Shown here: positions 13,360-25,618 of the stretch, in pieces
How positions within the stretch are numbered: the first letter of the stretch is position 1
Layout of the letters: each line of letters begins with the position of its first letter
From: Parelaphostrongylus tenuis
Taxonomy: Eukaryota > Nematoda > Chromadorea > Rhabditida > Metastrongylidae
Assembly (NCBI GenBank): GCA_019055375.1
Contig: JAHQIW010000902.1
Span: 274,109 to 338,108 of the forward strand
Length of the DNA: 64,000 nucleotides
Direction: 5' to 3'
The notes under the pieces: generated by a model
Databases searched by the model: none
Seen by the model: only the letters and a program-made list of their open reading frames with translations
What the model was told of the DNA's origin: nothing
Made by a program: the position numbers and the translations under genes

Positions 13360-14830
13360 GCAGTTCGATTTAGGAAGCGAACTTCCTGATTGTCCTACGC
13401 CATTGTGATGTGAGTTCAGTTCTGAGAGCCAGACTGGTCAAGAGCCTACAATCAAGCGGCAGGGAGGTACATGTGAGGCATTTAAGACTCGTCTTCAACG
13501 AATGGGCTCTTCTTGCTCCCTGTGTTCCGCCGAAAAAGACAGGCAAACCATTCTTGAGTACGAAGCCTCCACGTTCAGAACGCAGCCAGCGCACGCTAGA
13601 CATAAAATGCTAGAAGTAATAACAAATGAGCTTAATTCGCTAACATCGAAAGAGCCTCTGTACGGCAGTGGCAGGTAGGACAAATGAGAGACTGCCAAAA
13701 TCTCAGAATCAAACAGGTTGTCAAAGTCGAAATGAAATAAAGTGACGATCTAAACCTTTGACGTACGTACATCTGTATGCGAATCCTCTATCGAAAACCT
13801 ATGGATGCAGGCAAGAAGGATAGAGCACAACGTCATTGGTCCGGCTGAGAAGAGAAAACGTCACCCATTTCACGCTACTTGACACCGGAAAAAAAAACTG
13901 TTTCTCGGAAAATGAGATAGCGAAGGTGTCGGCAGCCGTCAGCGTTTTTACCAAAACGAGCTTAAACACGGACAACAATTCATTTGAAATCTGAAAACCC
14001 GGTTAAGACGATTGAGGTTGAAACGATGTGGCTTAATGTCGACTTTGACCATCTTTGATGCTTACTCACCAAGACTGAACTATGACGAAGTCAGTGAATT
14101 TTATATGGAATAAGGAAACTTTCTCAAGGATGACCGTGCACCTTTCACGACCATTATTGGCGATTTTAGGGCAAAAATTGGTTCTAGAAGAACACCCAAA
14201 GAGCGTCACATTGGGAACCACGGGCTAGAATGGAACGAACAGGGCGAAGGTTATCTAAACTCATCGCGACAATTAAATCATCCATGGCAATTACAATTCC
14301 GCAAGCCCCAGTCTCAACGGTGGACATGGGAGTCTTCCAGTGGAGAGTACCGTAACAAAATAGACCATATCTTAATAAACCGAAGAATCTGCCTAACCGA
14401 TCTCGCTATTGTCCCTAAATTCTACACCGAATCAGGCCATCATTCCCGCACAATATTCCTTTTTTGGCTGAAAGGAGAGAAAGCAGCCAAATTTGAACCA
14501 CGAAGTTCCAGAACTGCCTTAGTTGGGACGTATTCCGATCATCAGTTGGCTGTGGAGAAAATACCTCCACTAACAGCACTGACAAAAATTGTAGCTGTTT
14601 CTCAACATATTCACGTTAGAGCTATGGAAGCCGAGACTCCCAAAGGGACTGAGAGGCGTTGGTGTCCAAAACATTTGAACTGATACCAACGTGATATCGC
14701 ACTAGCTGTAAACAACCGAAACCTCACGCCTAAACTTGCAAAGCGCTGCAGAAAAGCGATGGAAGATGATCTTAGAGAGAGGAAAACATCACTTATGGCC
14801 AAAGTTGCAGAAGTTGGCAGAATATTCGAA
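13360..14830 (+). pseudogene. RTE-type LINE relic, family 1, leader plus endonuclease
   Basis: The leader (13,360-13,740) is a diverged copy of the 5' leader of the neighbouring minus-strand element; both contain 'acgttcaga.c' and 'aaatctcag'. The ORF start region (about 13,741) has lost its ATG. Endonuclease blocks follow in plus frames: TIIGDFRAKIG (about 14,148-14,180), ERHIGNHGLEWNEQGE (14,200-14,250), RWTWESSSGEYRNKIDHI (14,320-14,373) and DLAIVPKFYTESGHHS (14,400-14,450), where the catalytic SDH has become SGH. The copy ends before the RT domain, near DLRERKTSLMAKVAEVG (14,770-14,820). Confidence 0.85.
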
Positions 14831-15104
14831 GCTTAAAACTTCGTCATTTAGGACACCAAAGTACATATAATGATACTTGATGAAGGAAATAAAGAAATAG
14901 TAAATCTAGTGGGATAGTGGAAGAAATAGCGTTTATTTTTGCCTCGCAGCAATATTAGTGAAGGTCAGTTTTTGAGACATTAGTATTTGCATACCTGTTA
15001 AGTTTTGAGAAACCAGAACCGAGCGAATTATCAGGACAAAAGCCGCAAATATCAAAACACCCTAAAACCATATATTGAGCAACGTCCTGTTTCTTAGTAT
15101 TCCC

Positions 15105-15176
15105 TTATTGATGACAAACCCAGGCTATGGTAGAAAATAGAATAGATTTCTTCGCCCACTTTTTGGATAAAACATG
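15105..15176 (-). CDS. Probable last exon of the same membrane protein
   Basis: After an 88-nt intron, acceptor 'ttctttag' is followed by 23 codons in phase 0 and a TAA stop. The peptide is HVLSKKWAKKSILFSTIAWV followed by CHQ, a basic segment plus a short hydrophobic stretch. Phase agrees with the preceding exon. The call rests on splice signals only. Confidence 0.45.
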   Translation of the reverse strand, partial: HVLSKKWAKKSILFSTIAWVCHQ

Positions 15177-15264
15177 CTAAAGAATAGCTCCAATAGTCGC
15201 AGTAATCTGTGAAAGGATGTTGAAGAATCGGAGCGTTCATTAATAGAAATATATTGTTACTCAC

Positions 15265-15381
15265 TCCAAAAAGTGGGATTAGAACATGAACGTAGCCATT
15301 CCAGTGATAGGCATAGTATGCCCGAATTATACATCCGGTACCGAAAATGACCGCCCAACAACAAGCCAATATCATAACTAC
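15265..15381 (-). CDS. Penultimate exon of a minus-strand membrane protein
   Basis: The acceptor 'tttttcacatag' precedes 39 codons (phase 0 to 0) and a strong donor 'gtgagt'. The peptide starts VVMILACCWAVIFGTGCIIR and ends HVLIPLFG: one clear transmembrane helix, aromatic residues (AYYAYHW), then a second hydrophobic stretch. I do not recognise the family. Upstream exons were not found between 15,400 and 17,000, so the 5' part is missing or lies farther right across LINE insertions. It could belong to a nematode multi-pass receptor or transporter; no function is assigned. Confidence 0.55.
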
Positions 15382-15389
15382 CTATGTGA

Positions 15390-16550
15390 AAAAGACAGTA
15401 AGATTCCAATAAACTATCTGGAACATTTATCAAGTTCTGTTGATCTTTGCTCCATCTCTCTTTGAGTTAAGATTGTTGTTGGAAGACTCTTTTCAAGTAT
15501 TCATTACACATGGACTTTCACACCGCATGGCTAGCTGAGTCATTACATGTCTACCTAAGGCATGCAGCAGAGGTTCACCTCTTTGATTTTTGCAGAGTAA
15601 TTTCTAACGAGGCGCCTACATAATATCAAAAGTTACTGTGCCTTAAACTACAATATGTCAAATTATGCACTTTTTGTATCCCAAACACGAATTCGTTATT
15701 TCACGAATTTTTCAAAAACCTGACATTTCAACAGTTTCGTCTACTTCGGAGACTAAAACCATAAGATTTTTTATATCTCAATAAGCCAAACACCTCTACT
15801 ACTACACCGAAGAAATTCATTGAACGTAACTTCTAATCGCATCAAGAGCAGATCAACTTTAAAAGCATTCATCGTTTTTTTAGGAGACTTCCACTAAGTT
15901 GTTTAAGTGAACATAGATCTGTGCACAGTTCGCATGGATTGTCAATGCGCCTTACCCATCAGCCACAATTTTATACTGTGTCATATCGCACATGATAACG
16001 GCCATTCCTCCCTGTGGTTCATGTTCAGGTTCATCAAATTTATCCACAACATTTAGAGAATCTTACGTGTTGAGGTTTCATATCATTTTGCAAAGGTGGT
16101 AAATTCTACATCAAATTGTCGCGTTATGCGTCTGTGCTCTGTGCGAGCATAGTGGGGTGTTCGGTGTAGTTTTGAATTTACCGACTGAGTGTCTTCTTGC
16201 AAACGCCGAGTGAACTACTTGTTTTGCGAATTTATTTGTTGCCCCACGTCCAACGAGAGATTAGGTTAGTTGTACCTGTACTTAATCAAGCAATATTTTT
16301 GCCGTTAGGCTTTATTATGCACTCTTGCGTTGTATATAAACGATCATATAACGGTCCAGAACATAGTGGCGCTTCAGTTTATTCGGATATACTTCAATTA
16401 TTGTTACCATGTCCTTCAAACCTGCCTTTCTTGAAAAACGTTTGATAGCTAAACTCACTTCGCTTGTGAAGAACGAAAGGAGCGTTTCTGCTCTTTGCAT
16501 AGTGCATCAAATGGTTCCGCATTGCAATCCATCCGCGAGCTTCTAGAACA
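15390..16550. other. No gene recognised
   Basis: No splice chain, SINE head or inverted repeat seen. The open frame at 16,197-16,445 lacks motifs. Confidence 0.4.
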
Positions 16551-16559
16551 CTTACTCGA

Positions 16560-17040
16560 ATACTTGGGCGGCCCGTGCTCGCGAATAGTGTAGATTCCAG
16601 CACATTTTCCATTTGTCTCTTCACGCGATTGTCGTCCATGGGGTATTTTAATTCGAGCATGTCCGCTGGCGCGAGCTTCATACCGTGATCTGTGGAATAT
16701 CGACAGTGTGCGATTGTCGCTGATGCCAATACAGATATGAACACAGCTGATTTATTCTTTCAACGAACACGCCCGCCCACCGTGTGGGTGGTAGTCATAG
16801 AAGGACGGGTGTATTCTCATGGAGTCCACTCTACAGCTCGTTTCGTCCATCCGTTGTCTGATCGTCTTACTTTATGGCCAGTCCATCTATGTTTCGCTAA
16901 TGATGTATATTCTTTTGAATCAGGAAGATGTGATAGCTTTTGAAGATCTGAGCTGTGCAAGTTGGCTATGTGTTTGCGAGTGTTGGCTGATTTTCAGAAG
17001 ACATCGTTCAAGCGCTTTGTGAGCCGTTCACAGTTGTCTT
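16560..17040 (-). pseudogene. RTE-type LINE relic, family 2, C-terminal end
   Basis: Reading minus strand, the blocks are LERCLLKISQHSQTHSQLAQ (about 17,020-16,960), LAKHRWTGHKVRRSDNGWTK with the following RAVEWTP (about 16,910-16,830), and a C-terminal TPWTTIA..RDKWKMCWN (about 16,640-16,590). This order matches the tail of the same LINE family as 380-1,490 and 27,430-29,000. Frameshifts separate the blocks. Upstream RT sequence is absent. Confidence 0.8.
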
Positions 17041-17049
17041 GACGAGGTC

Positions 17050-20000
17050 AATAAAAGGCAAAAAAAGATGCGCAATTTGTCGATACAACAGTTCATGGCT
17101 CACTCGGATGGTTCTTTAATTGATCACGAAGATATTTTGTCCAAAACAGAAGGTTGGCAAGAGGGGCAGCGGAGGGCCTCGTGCTTAGCTCACATGAAAG
17201 ACTGTGAATTACTAAACAACGCCAAGATTAGTAGGAAATCGCTAGTTGGGTCTTATAATATGATAAATTTCAGAGGGCACCGCTATGGGCTCAGACCTAG
17301 TCAGTTAGCTCAGTGAGGTAAAATAAGATGACACTATGTAGAGATCGAAACAAACCCCGGTCTGTGAAAATATTACGTTGTTGATATAAAAACTGATATA
17401 CTCATTGAACAAAATACATCTAAAAGGCATCCAAATTACTAAATGAGCTTGGAGAAGTCAATATGAGATAAGACAAGGAGAGCAGCATAAGCTTTTCAGA
17501 ACCTCCATCGATTAAGTAGTAGATCTCACAATTTACCCTTAGTGTTCTGATATAGTGGTCATCCTAGTTCCACGTTAACAAGCTAACGTACGCCTTGCGA
17601 ACTCTGACGCATCACTCAAGAAATACTTGAACGATGCCATGTGACGGACAAAGTGCATAGTGGTACTTTGTAGGAGGTGGAGCTTTCGAAAACTCCTTCG
17701 TTTACAATATTCAGAACAACATACCTTAGATATAAAAAGGAGATTAGGTAGCCATGTAATGGGGAAGAGTTGACAATAGGTCGATGAAAAAGAAGAGTCG
17801 CGTGGACTGCGAGGCCAAATAAGCACCCTTCACCACTAGATCTCAATGAGAAAGGACGGACCAATGAAGATGTTGTCAGGACTCGCGCTAGTCGTGAAAT
17901 GGACCGCTCTGATATCCATGCAACTAAGTGAGTTCTGCGACTTTGAAACTACTCAAAATCAATAGCCTTGATTCCTTATGTAAAGTAGTAACGATGGCTG
18001 TCTTGAATATTAATAAGCACAGATTGAATTTGTATCAAGTTATTCGTGTATAAGTAGCCTCAATTAAAATATTAAATGACACATCGTTTCAGATTAAATC
18101 CTATGATACCCAAGTTTAGAATACACATATGGAGGTCCTAAATCTCTTGATAGAAATATGCTGCATATCGGCTCACAGGTGTATCCTTTCTCCCTAGTGA
18201 ATCTAAGCAGTCATATGTTTACAAAAGAAAAATTTTCCTTTGTTTACGGAAAACTGAAAAAACTCAGATATATTCTCGGGCCAAGTACGGCTTGCAAAAC
18301 TGGATTATCGATAAATTGACGTAGTCATCGTAATAAATCGAAATAATAATATAATAATAATATAATGTAACAATAGTATCGTAACACTACTCCGAGGCCA
18401 TCGTAGAAGACTCACTAACAATGGAAATATCAGTTTTTTTACTTGGACTAATTGAAGCAAAGGCATACAATCAGTTGAATACAGATTGTTATGAGGAAGC
18501 TGAAATTTTATTCAACGAATGTGCTTGCGAAGAAATAGAATAGTTATTCGCGTAGTACAAAACTGATTAAGAACTTTGAGGATCAGCCAAGCACTTTCAA
18601 AAAAGAACGATGAAGTCGTTTTGAAGCGTACTGCACTATAGTCTCAATGATCATTTGAAGATTGGGTTTCGTAACATTTCGTGCACCTTAAAATGTGAAC
18701 ATATGAAACTGGGAATGAAGTAGTTATGAGCCATGACCTCATGAACAATCTAAAATGGTGGCGCAACGGTGATAATGATGGTCAGGACAAGCACGGCGTT
18801 AGTTCAGTCGCTCACTAGTGTTGGATCATCAAACTTCTCAACCATCCGTGGTCGAAAAATGTTATCAGGCTATGTCAAGGAAGGGCTTAATCTCTACAAT
18901 TGAGAAAGCTGTATCCCAGACATCTCAGTACTCCAGGGAAAAATGAAACGCCAACATTCAATGGCATTCTGAAGAAACGAAAACATTCAAAAAGCCGAGC
19001 CTACTCGCGAGAAATTTTCAAATGAACGAGCGCCGCAGATGTGAAGGATGAGTGGTGTGAAGAAATTTAGGAACAGAAAGTACAGATATGAAAGACATTA
19101 GCCATCGAAATCTTTCAAATTAAAACATAACAATGCTACTGTTGCATGGCTTTACGCTATAGTCAATGCACATGACTGTGACATGGGTAAAATTACAACT
19201 TCATCCCGGAGGGCACGTTTCTCTGCGCTAACGAAGAGCGATAGCAGAAAATATGTCCACCCAACCCTATGCCATATAGATTTCTACACTGAATAGTGAT
19301 AGTAAAGGTATTCAAGAGAATTAGAGATTTATCGCAAATAATGGAAAGCACTGCACCATTTTGTCTACCTTTTTCACAAGTTGATTTTATACAACCATTT
19401 CTTTTGCATCGAAATTAGTCATATCGAAGCGAATATGTTAAATAAGCTAAACCAACGTTGATTGATAGCGGGACGTCACGAATCCTGCATAATTCGCTTT
19501 CTGCAATGGAATAGTCGAACCCAGCCACTTCCCTCACATCATATTCAAAATGACACCTGGAAAGAAGTTTGGAAGCGGGTATTGACGAAATGCAATTTTT
19601 TAGAAAGTTAGAGGATCATTACAAGTGCTCGAAAAAGTCTATTATAAAAGCATCTATCGGGGATTGACAATCGCCGGCATAATTCGATAAGGGCTCTATC
19701 GACAGAAATTACTGACACTCGAAGCTTAAAGAAGTTAGGTGTTTGCTAATAAAGGCTATTAATATGTCACAGGATATCAGGTTTTAGTATTTGTGCCCAG
19801 AAAAATTCAACAGTTTACTAACGAGTTACGTGTCTTGATAACTTTTCTGGGTTGCATATCCCGTCAACCTAGAGCTGTATAGCGACGTCCAAATAAAATC
19901 ACCTTTGTGTAGAAAGAGGCCTGTTTATAATCTTAGAAATGATATGAATATCATTTGAAGACGAGTAAGTATAGAAGCCAGATAAACGTGCTATAAAGGC

Positions 20001-20660
20001 CTTTTTAGAAACTAAGTTTAGTATTCAGATCGACACTGTTCAAGCTTTCATCATTTCACGATGATAATAACCTTCCAAAATCTCAGTTTAGCCAATAATT
20101 TTACTTATTTGTCATTCGGTGGGCGAAATTACAAGTTCGCTCGAGGACGCGACACCGCCAATTACGTAGGTGAGTGAGATGCGACTCCTTTGAAGTGTTA
20201 TGTTTTGTAGCACGTCGTCCCTAGAGGGTTAAACAATTCTATTCTTGACACCTGCGAGTAGACCTAAATTGAGACTATCGACAAGTTTTATCACCTGCAT
20301 GATATTTGACACACTTCGAGCAACTAAAATTCTTTTTTTACAGAATTGCCAGCATTCATCAATCCTGCTCTATCACTCCATAACTTACACGTTTGCTAAA
20401 AGTCTATCGTTTTTACGATACCTCTGGTTTATACGAAAAACTCTGGAGTCTGAGATGAGTGTGGATTTATGAGAACTGTGGCTAATTCATCTGTTCAAGT
20501 CAGATTAATATAGTCGACAAGTGTTGCGCAATTTTTCACCAACGATGATAATTAGGTCAAATCTTGAGAGAAAAGCGCACGTGCAGCATATTTTTACTCC
20601 TTGTTGTAGCATGGAATTATGAAGAGCTAAAAATCTTCGGCATAAAAGTTTCCTTTATTT
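17050..20660. other. No gene recognised; contains a short (AAT)n tract
   Basis: Apart from an AAT/ATA microsatellite of about 35 bp near 18,338-18,372, I see no conserved coding block. Hydrophobic open frames on the minus strand at 17,575-17,864 look superficially like an RT fragment but the spacing of motifs is wrong. Confidence 0.45.
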
Positions 20661-20669
20661 TTATAATGT

Positions 20670-20880
20670 GTATGGCGAGGGCATGGCGCACTGGCTAAGG
20701 ATCTCCTGCAATACGCACTTGGTCCTTGATTCGATAGCACTTCCCGGACAAATAAAACCTTCCTAACTTTCCTCCGTTCGGAATTGAAGAAAGGTGCCAA
20801 AGTTGTCTGTTTGTTCAGCAGAATCGGCTTGATATATCGGTCGCGTGTCATAAGTATTAGGCATAGGTACATGGTGTATA
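20670..20880 (+). repeat. tRNA-like SINE head, diverged
   Basis: A-box-like 'tggcgcactggctaagg' (about 20,682) and, 40 bp on, B-box-like 'ttgattcgatagc' (about 20,728) have tRNA-promoter spacing. The following body, rich in A runs, has no second copy that I could find here. The anticodon region does not fold into a canonical arm, so it is not a functional tRNA gene. Confidence 0.5.
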
Positions 20881-21339
20881 GGCTAGTACCCAGGTCTGCT
20901 TACAATCATTTTCAGCGGTGTCTTATGGAGCCAATATGTAGCATACCCTTCAAGAATTGATTGCGCCCGAAGATTTCTGAACTGATAATGTACGAATAAT
21001 ACCTTATCATATGATGATTGCTATCATAAAACATTCTCGCAATTCCTGATAACTATTCAGAGAAACGTCGAGTGTGCGCCATTGTTAGATTGTTGTTTGA
21101 AGTATTTAGTCAGCTGCCGGTGAGTAGTCTATAGATGTATAAATGCTTCTAAGATGATTGAAAGCAAGGAAAGATTGCCAAAGTCTCAGGATCCTTTTAG
21201 GCTGCCTGTAACTTAAAAAACTGAGGTGTTCTTATGCACCTGCGATGCATGTTCACCCACTCCCAGTTTTTCGTAAAAGATCTGATAATGTAGGCGATAA
21301 TGATGAGTGCATGTTATCGACTGCTTAAGCAGAGAAACG

Positions 21340-22640
21340 TCACTTCAATGTCGTCTAAGGCACCAGAAAAAGCGTTACTCGGATCGTAGATAGTGGAAGA
21401 ATTGACGGTGCTGACGTTCTCATTTGCACGAGTTCAAACATGAGCATCAATCCATTCGAACCACTGATAACCCGGATCAAACTCTTGCGATTCACACGAG
21501 GTGGCTCAATTCCGGCATCGACCATCCTTGGCATTTACGCATCGACATTAGGCTGTGATTAGAACGTAGTCGAAGTGCTCCATGTAAACTTAAAAAAGTC
21601 CTGTAAAGAGAATTTGCATTCCCCAAAACCGTGATTGTAGATTTTAACGAGGAAAATTGAATGCAGATGATTGTTTGAAGAGTGTCACGTAGGAAACCAC
21701 AGGTCGTATTGGAGCGTGCAGAATCACAGGCCTTTATCAAGGCGATCAAAGACATTCGCGATAAATCAAAATTTCGAAATTCCAACTCTTAGAGATGGGC
21801 ATGAGCGTCAAACAATTGAAAGTAGTGTTGCGAAACACACCCCATCACAGTAAGTCAAACCTTTGTCTGCTCAGTTTCGTTTTTTAGTCAGGATCAAACC
21901 GATGTCACTTCTTCATACATTCCACTTTTTCGCATGTAGAGGTGAAAGTAAACAAGTTTGATAAACGTAGTCCTAGATTCATCATAAACTGGGATCTATT
22001 GGAATCATTAATCAGCTCGTGGAAGAAGCCAATATTGAGAACGTCGGTGAAGATTGCCATTACCTATCCAACATCTTTACTTTAACACTTTGAAAGCGTA
22101 GAATTCTCAAATCGCTAAGAGACGTCTGTCTCTAGAAGCACTCAAGCTGATTCATCAATTTGAAATACTACATGCTACAGGAAGCCGACAACCACGTCCG
22201 CACTTAGAAAACATTGTAGGGTCACAGCATCAAAGGATCTCAAAGGGGAAGAAAAGCAGTTACATCCGAAGATGCAGACTGTGAAGAGAAATCGTGAAGC
22301 TCAGCAAAACATCGGCAATTACAAAACAAAGCTGATTTCATTCCGACGTCAAGACGGAGCAGTACCAGCTTCCAGAAGAACAACTGGGAAACTCATTCGT
22401 GATCTTAGATCTCCTCAAAAGACACCTCTTAATATTTCTATGAGAGAAGTCTGAATCTGTGGTTCCACCAGTGCTCCCTTCCAAGTTCTGACAGTAATGC
22501 GTTTGTAAAGACTCGACCAGCTTTGGTCGCAGAAATCATGAACACCTTTTTGTAAAGACTGATAAGATTTTTGAGATTGAGAACCTCCACTAGTTCTCAT
22601 CAACGCACTGGCTTATCTCTTCACACGTTATCTATCAGGA
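21340..22640 (+). pseudogene. RTE-type LINE relic, family 1, endonuclease to RT (part 1)
   Basis: Recognisable blocks in mixed plus frames are the late endonuclease (near 21,600-21,780), RFIINWDLLESL (about 21,977-22,010; canonical INW.L), the linker peptide NIGNYKTKLISFRRQDGAVP (22,312-22,370) in the family's ANYKTKM.A.R.PDG region, and FTRYLSGYNV (about 22,622-22,650), the start of the RT domain. The open frame 22,272-22,454 is part of this. The RT continues at 23,190 after an unrelated insertion. Confidence 0.8.
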
Positions 22641-23190
22641 TACAATGTGTAGAAATTGGGTCAATGCACCAATAGTACAATACAGAATATTGTTGTTATT
22701 GAGCAGATTCTCCGAGCATTGGTTGAGTCATTTACTGTAGTAATAGCAATGAAACAGTAATAACGCAGTATGCAGATATATAAGGAGGGAAAGGGACAAG
22801 GCTTAGACATAGACTGTAAGTGCACTGATTGACTAACTCTCATGGTTGAATAATTATTATGATCAAATTTCTACAATAATGGGTGGAGTTTGAAAGGAGG
22901 AATAGAGTTGTAAAAAAGATATAAAGGTGTAGATGAGCCGAGTTCAATAGGCAAACTTGAGTCGCAAAAGAGATAAAAGTATCTGTATTATGAGATGATG
23001 CTAGAGATACAAAGCGTGATGAGTGCGTAGTACAAGCATGCAAAACAGCTTGTAATTTTTAGCGGAGTTTGGTGATAAAGTTTCTTGTAACAAAAGCGCA
23101 TGTGGTTATTGATGAGCATGAATAACATGGGTTTGCACATATTATTGTAAATTAGGACCTGCTAGGGAAAACAGTTACCATATAAGCTTC
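22640..23190. other. Unidentified insertion splitting the LINE
   Basis: About 550 bp interrupts the RT exactly between the LFTRYLS block and the next conserved KK-x-(N/D)P block. The stretch is purine-rich on the plus strand. I found no terminal inverted repeat, tRNA-like head or coding motif, and no obvious target-site duplication. Confidence 0.5.
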
Positions 23191-23770
23191 CTATTTAATG
23201 GAGAGCCAGCAAGATTGCGTTATTGTTAAGAAGGAAAATCCATGCAACATCGGCGATCATCTCTCAATCTGCTTGTTGCCTGTCGCTTATGAACTATTCA
23301 TTCCAGCATTCTTAACAGGATTAATAGAACAGGGCGAGATAGAGCATTGCAAATAAACAGGATTCGAAAGAGATTCAGTACGATATACCACATTTACACA
23401 ATAAACAACTCATCTAGGTACCGTGAGAGTGAAAAGGGCGACCCTGGTCCACCTTCGTCGATTTGAAGAAATCTTTTACATAGTTGAAAGAAACAGCCGT
23501 TAGTCAATGCCTATATATTCTTAATGAGTTATTTGAAGTTTTAACAACCAAAAAACCCTTCACAACTATATTACCGTCAAAGTAAAATGATGAGACACGC
23601 AAGGCGACTGCGACTCACCAAAATCATTCACGACCATCCTTCACAAGCATATTGGACGAAGAAAACATGGAAGTGGAAATCGATGGTCGGCAATTATACA
23701 CCATCTTTTTCCCACTGATGGAATCACTCTTGTATGCCAAGCGTATGCCACTGGAGCGAGTCTAGTGAAC
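23190..23770 (+). pseudogene. RTE-type LINE relic, family 1, RT domain (part 2)
   Basis: The RT resumes with CVIVKKENPCNIGDHLSICL (about 23,214-23,275), matching the KKGDPHDIGNYRPICLL region. It continues with VDLKKSF (about 23,457-23,480, canonical IDLKKAF) and NMEVEIDGRQLYTIFF (about 23,665-23,712, the VDGRQLHHLRFADD region with the catalytic aspartates lost). Stops and frame changes occur between blocks. LINE similarity ends near 23,770. Confidence 0.8.
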
Positions 23771-23779
23771 TCTCAAACG

Positions 23780-25615
23780 CTCATGGAAAGATTTTTTTCA
23801 TACAACCGTTGCTGCAACCTACTGTACGGGATTCAGCACTTCTTACATGCGCTTCGTTTCCTCGCAATCATCCTTCACAAAGGTCCTCGAATATTTGACG
23901 TGCTGGTTTACGACGCTGATATCCTGCATCTTGTATGTGAGAGAAGAGGTTTGTAGTTAGACTTGATCACTGATCGAAGATCACAGACATCGTCCAAGCG
24001 CCGAGCTAATGCAGACGAGTTGAGCCAGCCTCATAAAACGTTTTAACGACAGCCAATATAAGTGACCCGCCAACGACTATTCTTTAGGATGTCTAACGCA
24101 AAAAGACTAATAATCCAACTCTTCGAGATTTTGACAATCATCATAGATAAAGGTCAGGATGCTCTAATGACTTTCTAGAGCAAGCAGAACCAAGTTGGTT
24201 GTTCTTCCACGCAACGGAAAGAAATAAGGTGTTGAATGGCATATGTACATAAAAGCACACCCTTGTATTATGCACATAAACTTTATAAGTATGAATTAAG
24301 CTTGTTTTTTAGTGTCGCTACGGCTTCTTTAAGCTCAACACAACTTCATGTTTCCCGCCAATGATCATTATACTTTCTCATTGCTAAAACATTAGAAGAC
24401 AGAAAGACCTACATTTTTGAAGCAGAGATAGAAATATCTTTGCACCAAGAGATGAGTAATAACGCCCAACTGCTAGGGGACACTCATACTAATTTAGCAC
24501 TGTTCACGTCATATCAACAAGTGACATCTTCTTCACAGGAAATCGTGGTGAGAAGAATCTTAACCATTTTCTTTCCGAAAAAACCTCGCAATGTCGAGCG
24601 AAGACTCAAAGTCCAAAAAATCAGACGAGGAGTTTGCAAAGGTATTCTACGCTTTTTAAAAACACTTTCTTTCTGTCAAAGATATCGAAAAAGAGTGAAT
24701 TTTCTTGAAGAATTCGGTTCATTATTAGTCGTTTTTAGATATGGTGGAGTTTCGAAATGTCAATAAGACTAGTTCAATCACCTTTTTTATCTTTCTTTAT
24801 TCGTTTGACTGCGGTACATCCGTTTTTGGTAGACGTGCTTAGTTGCTACTCAATTTCCTTGTTCATAAACATCGCTAAACCTCATCGAAAGAGTTATAAT
24901 ACATACTAGTTACTCAGGTGTGGATGCTTAATTAGCGACTGTCTACAGCCTTGCCTACAGCCAGAGTTTTGAATTTCTTATCATAAGCAATCGAGGAAGG
25001 CTTTTCCCACACAAATGTAGAACTAACGTATTGAGCACTCAGGTGTGGATGCTTAATTAGCATAAACCGAGGTTGAACCCAAAAGTATGGCTACATGGAA
25101 GAAATGTAACTTATCGGAACTGAAAATAATTCAGTTCACGGTTTGAAGCCGTAATTGCTTCTGCACCAGTTTTTCAAACGTGAAGATGGCAGTTATTTAT
25201 GTATGATGCAAAAAATATAAACAAAGCCTCGAAACGTTCGGACGCCATTTGTGAATCCCTGCAAAATTTACCTCAGAAAGGTACCGAGTTATAAAAAAAG
25301 TGTAGAAAAGAGCTCTGTGCTACGAAATGAGCGAGAGAAAGGAATTGAATAATAAATCAATCAGATTACACTTTCTTTTTGTTAGTCTACAAGCTATATG
25401 TGATTCCCGTCATTTCCAAAGGCTACTGTTTTCTAGAGTATAATCTAAGTTTAGCCCATAAATTTTCAAAGCGTAAGACAACTTAGAATGAATTCCTTCT
25501 CAAGTTCAAAGATCGTACTAGCTTAGAACTCTTAGCAACTTCAGGAACCTAATAATCAAAGAAAAAAATATATATTAATAATCTGATAGCAGCGGTGTCA
25601 TGTCAGTGCTCTCAA
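23780..25615. other. No gene recognised; holds one exact direct repeat
   Basis: A 25-bp sequence (actcaggtgtggatgcttaa then ttagc) occurs at 24,912-24,936 and again at 25,037-25,061, exactly 125 bp apart. The open frame 24,440-24,766 is unassigned. A start codon at 24,594 followed by a charged 17-residue peptide and a donor-like gtattc is the only exon-like hint. Confidence 0.5.
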
Positions 25616-25618
25616 TGA

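Noticed and set aside
17575..17864. LINE reverse-transcriptase fragment on the minus strand
   Set aside because: Two short look-alike blocks (NYRP-like and EYK.PL-like) are about 20 residues apart where the family needs about 60.
24594..24645. First exon encoding a charged 17-residue peptide with donor gtattc
   Set aside because: The next possible exon hits a stop after eight codons; no further support.
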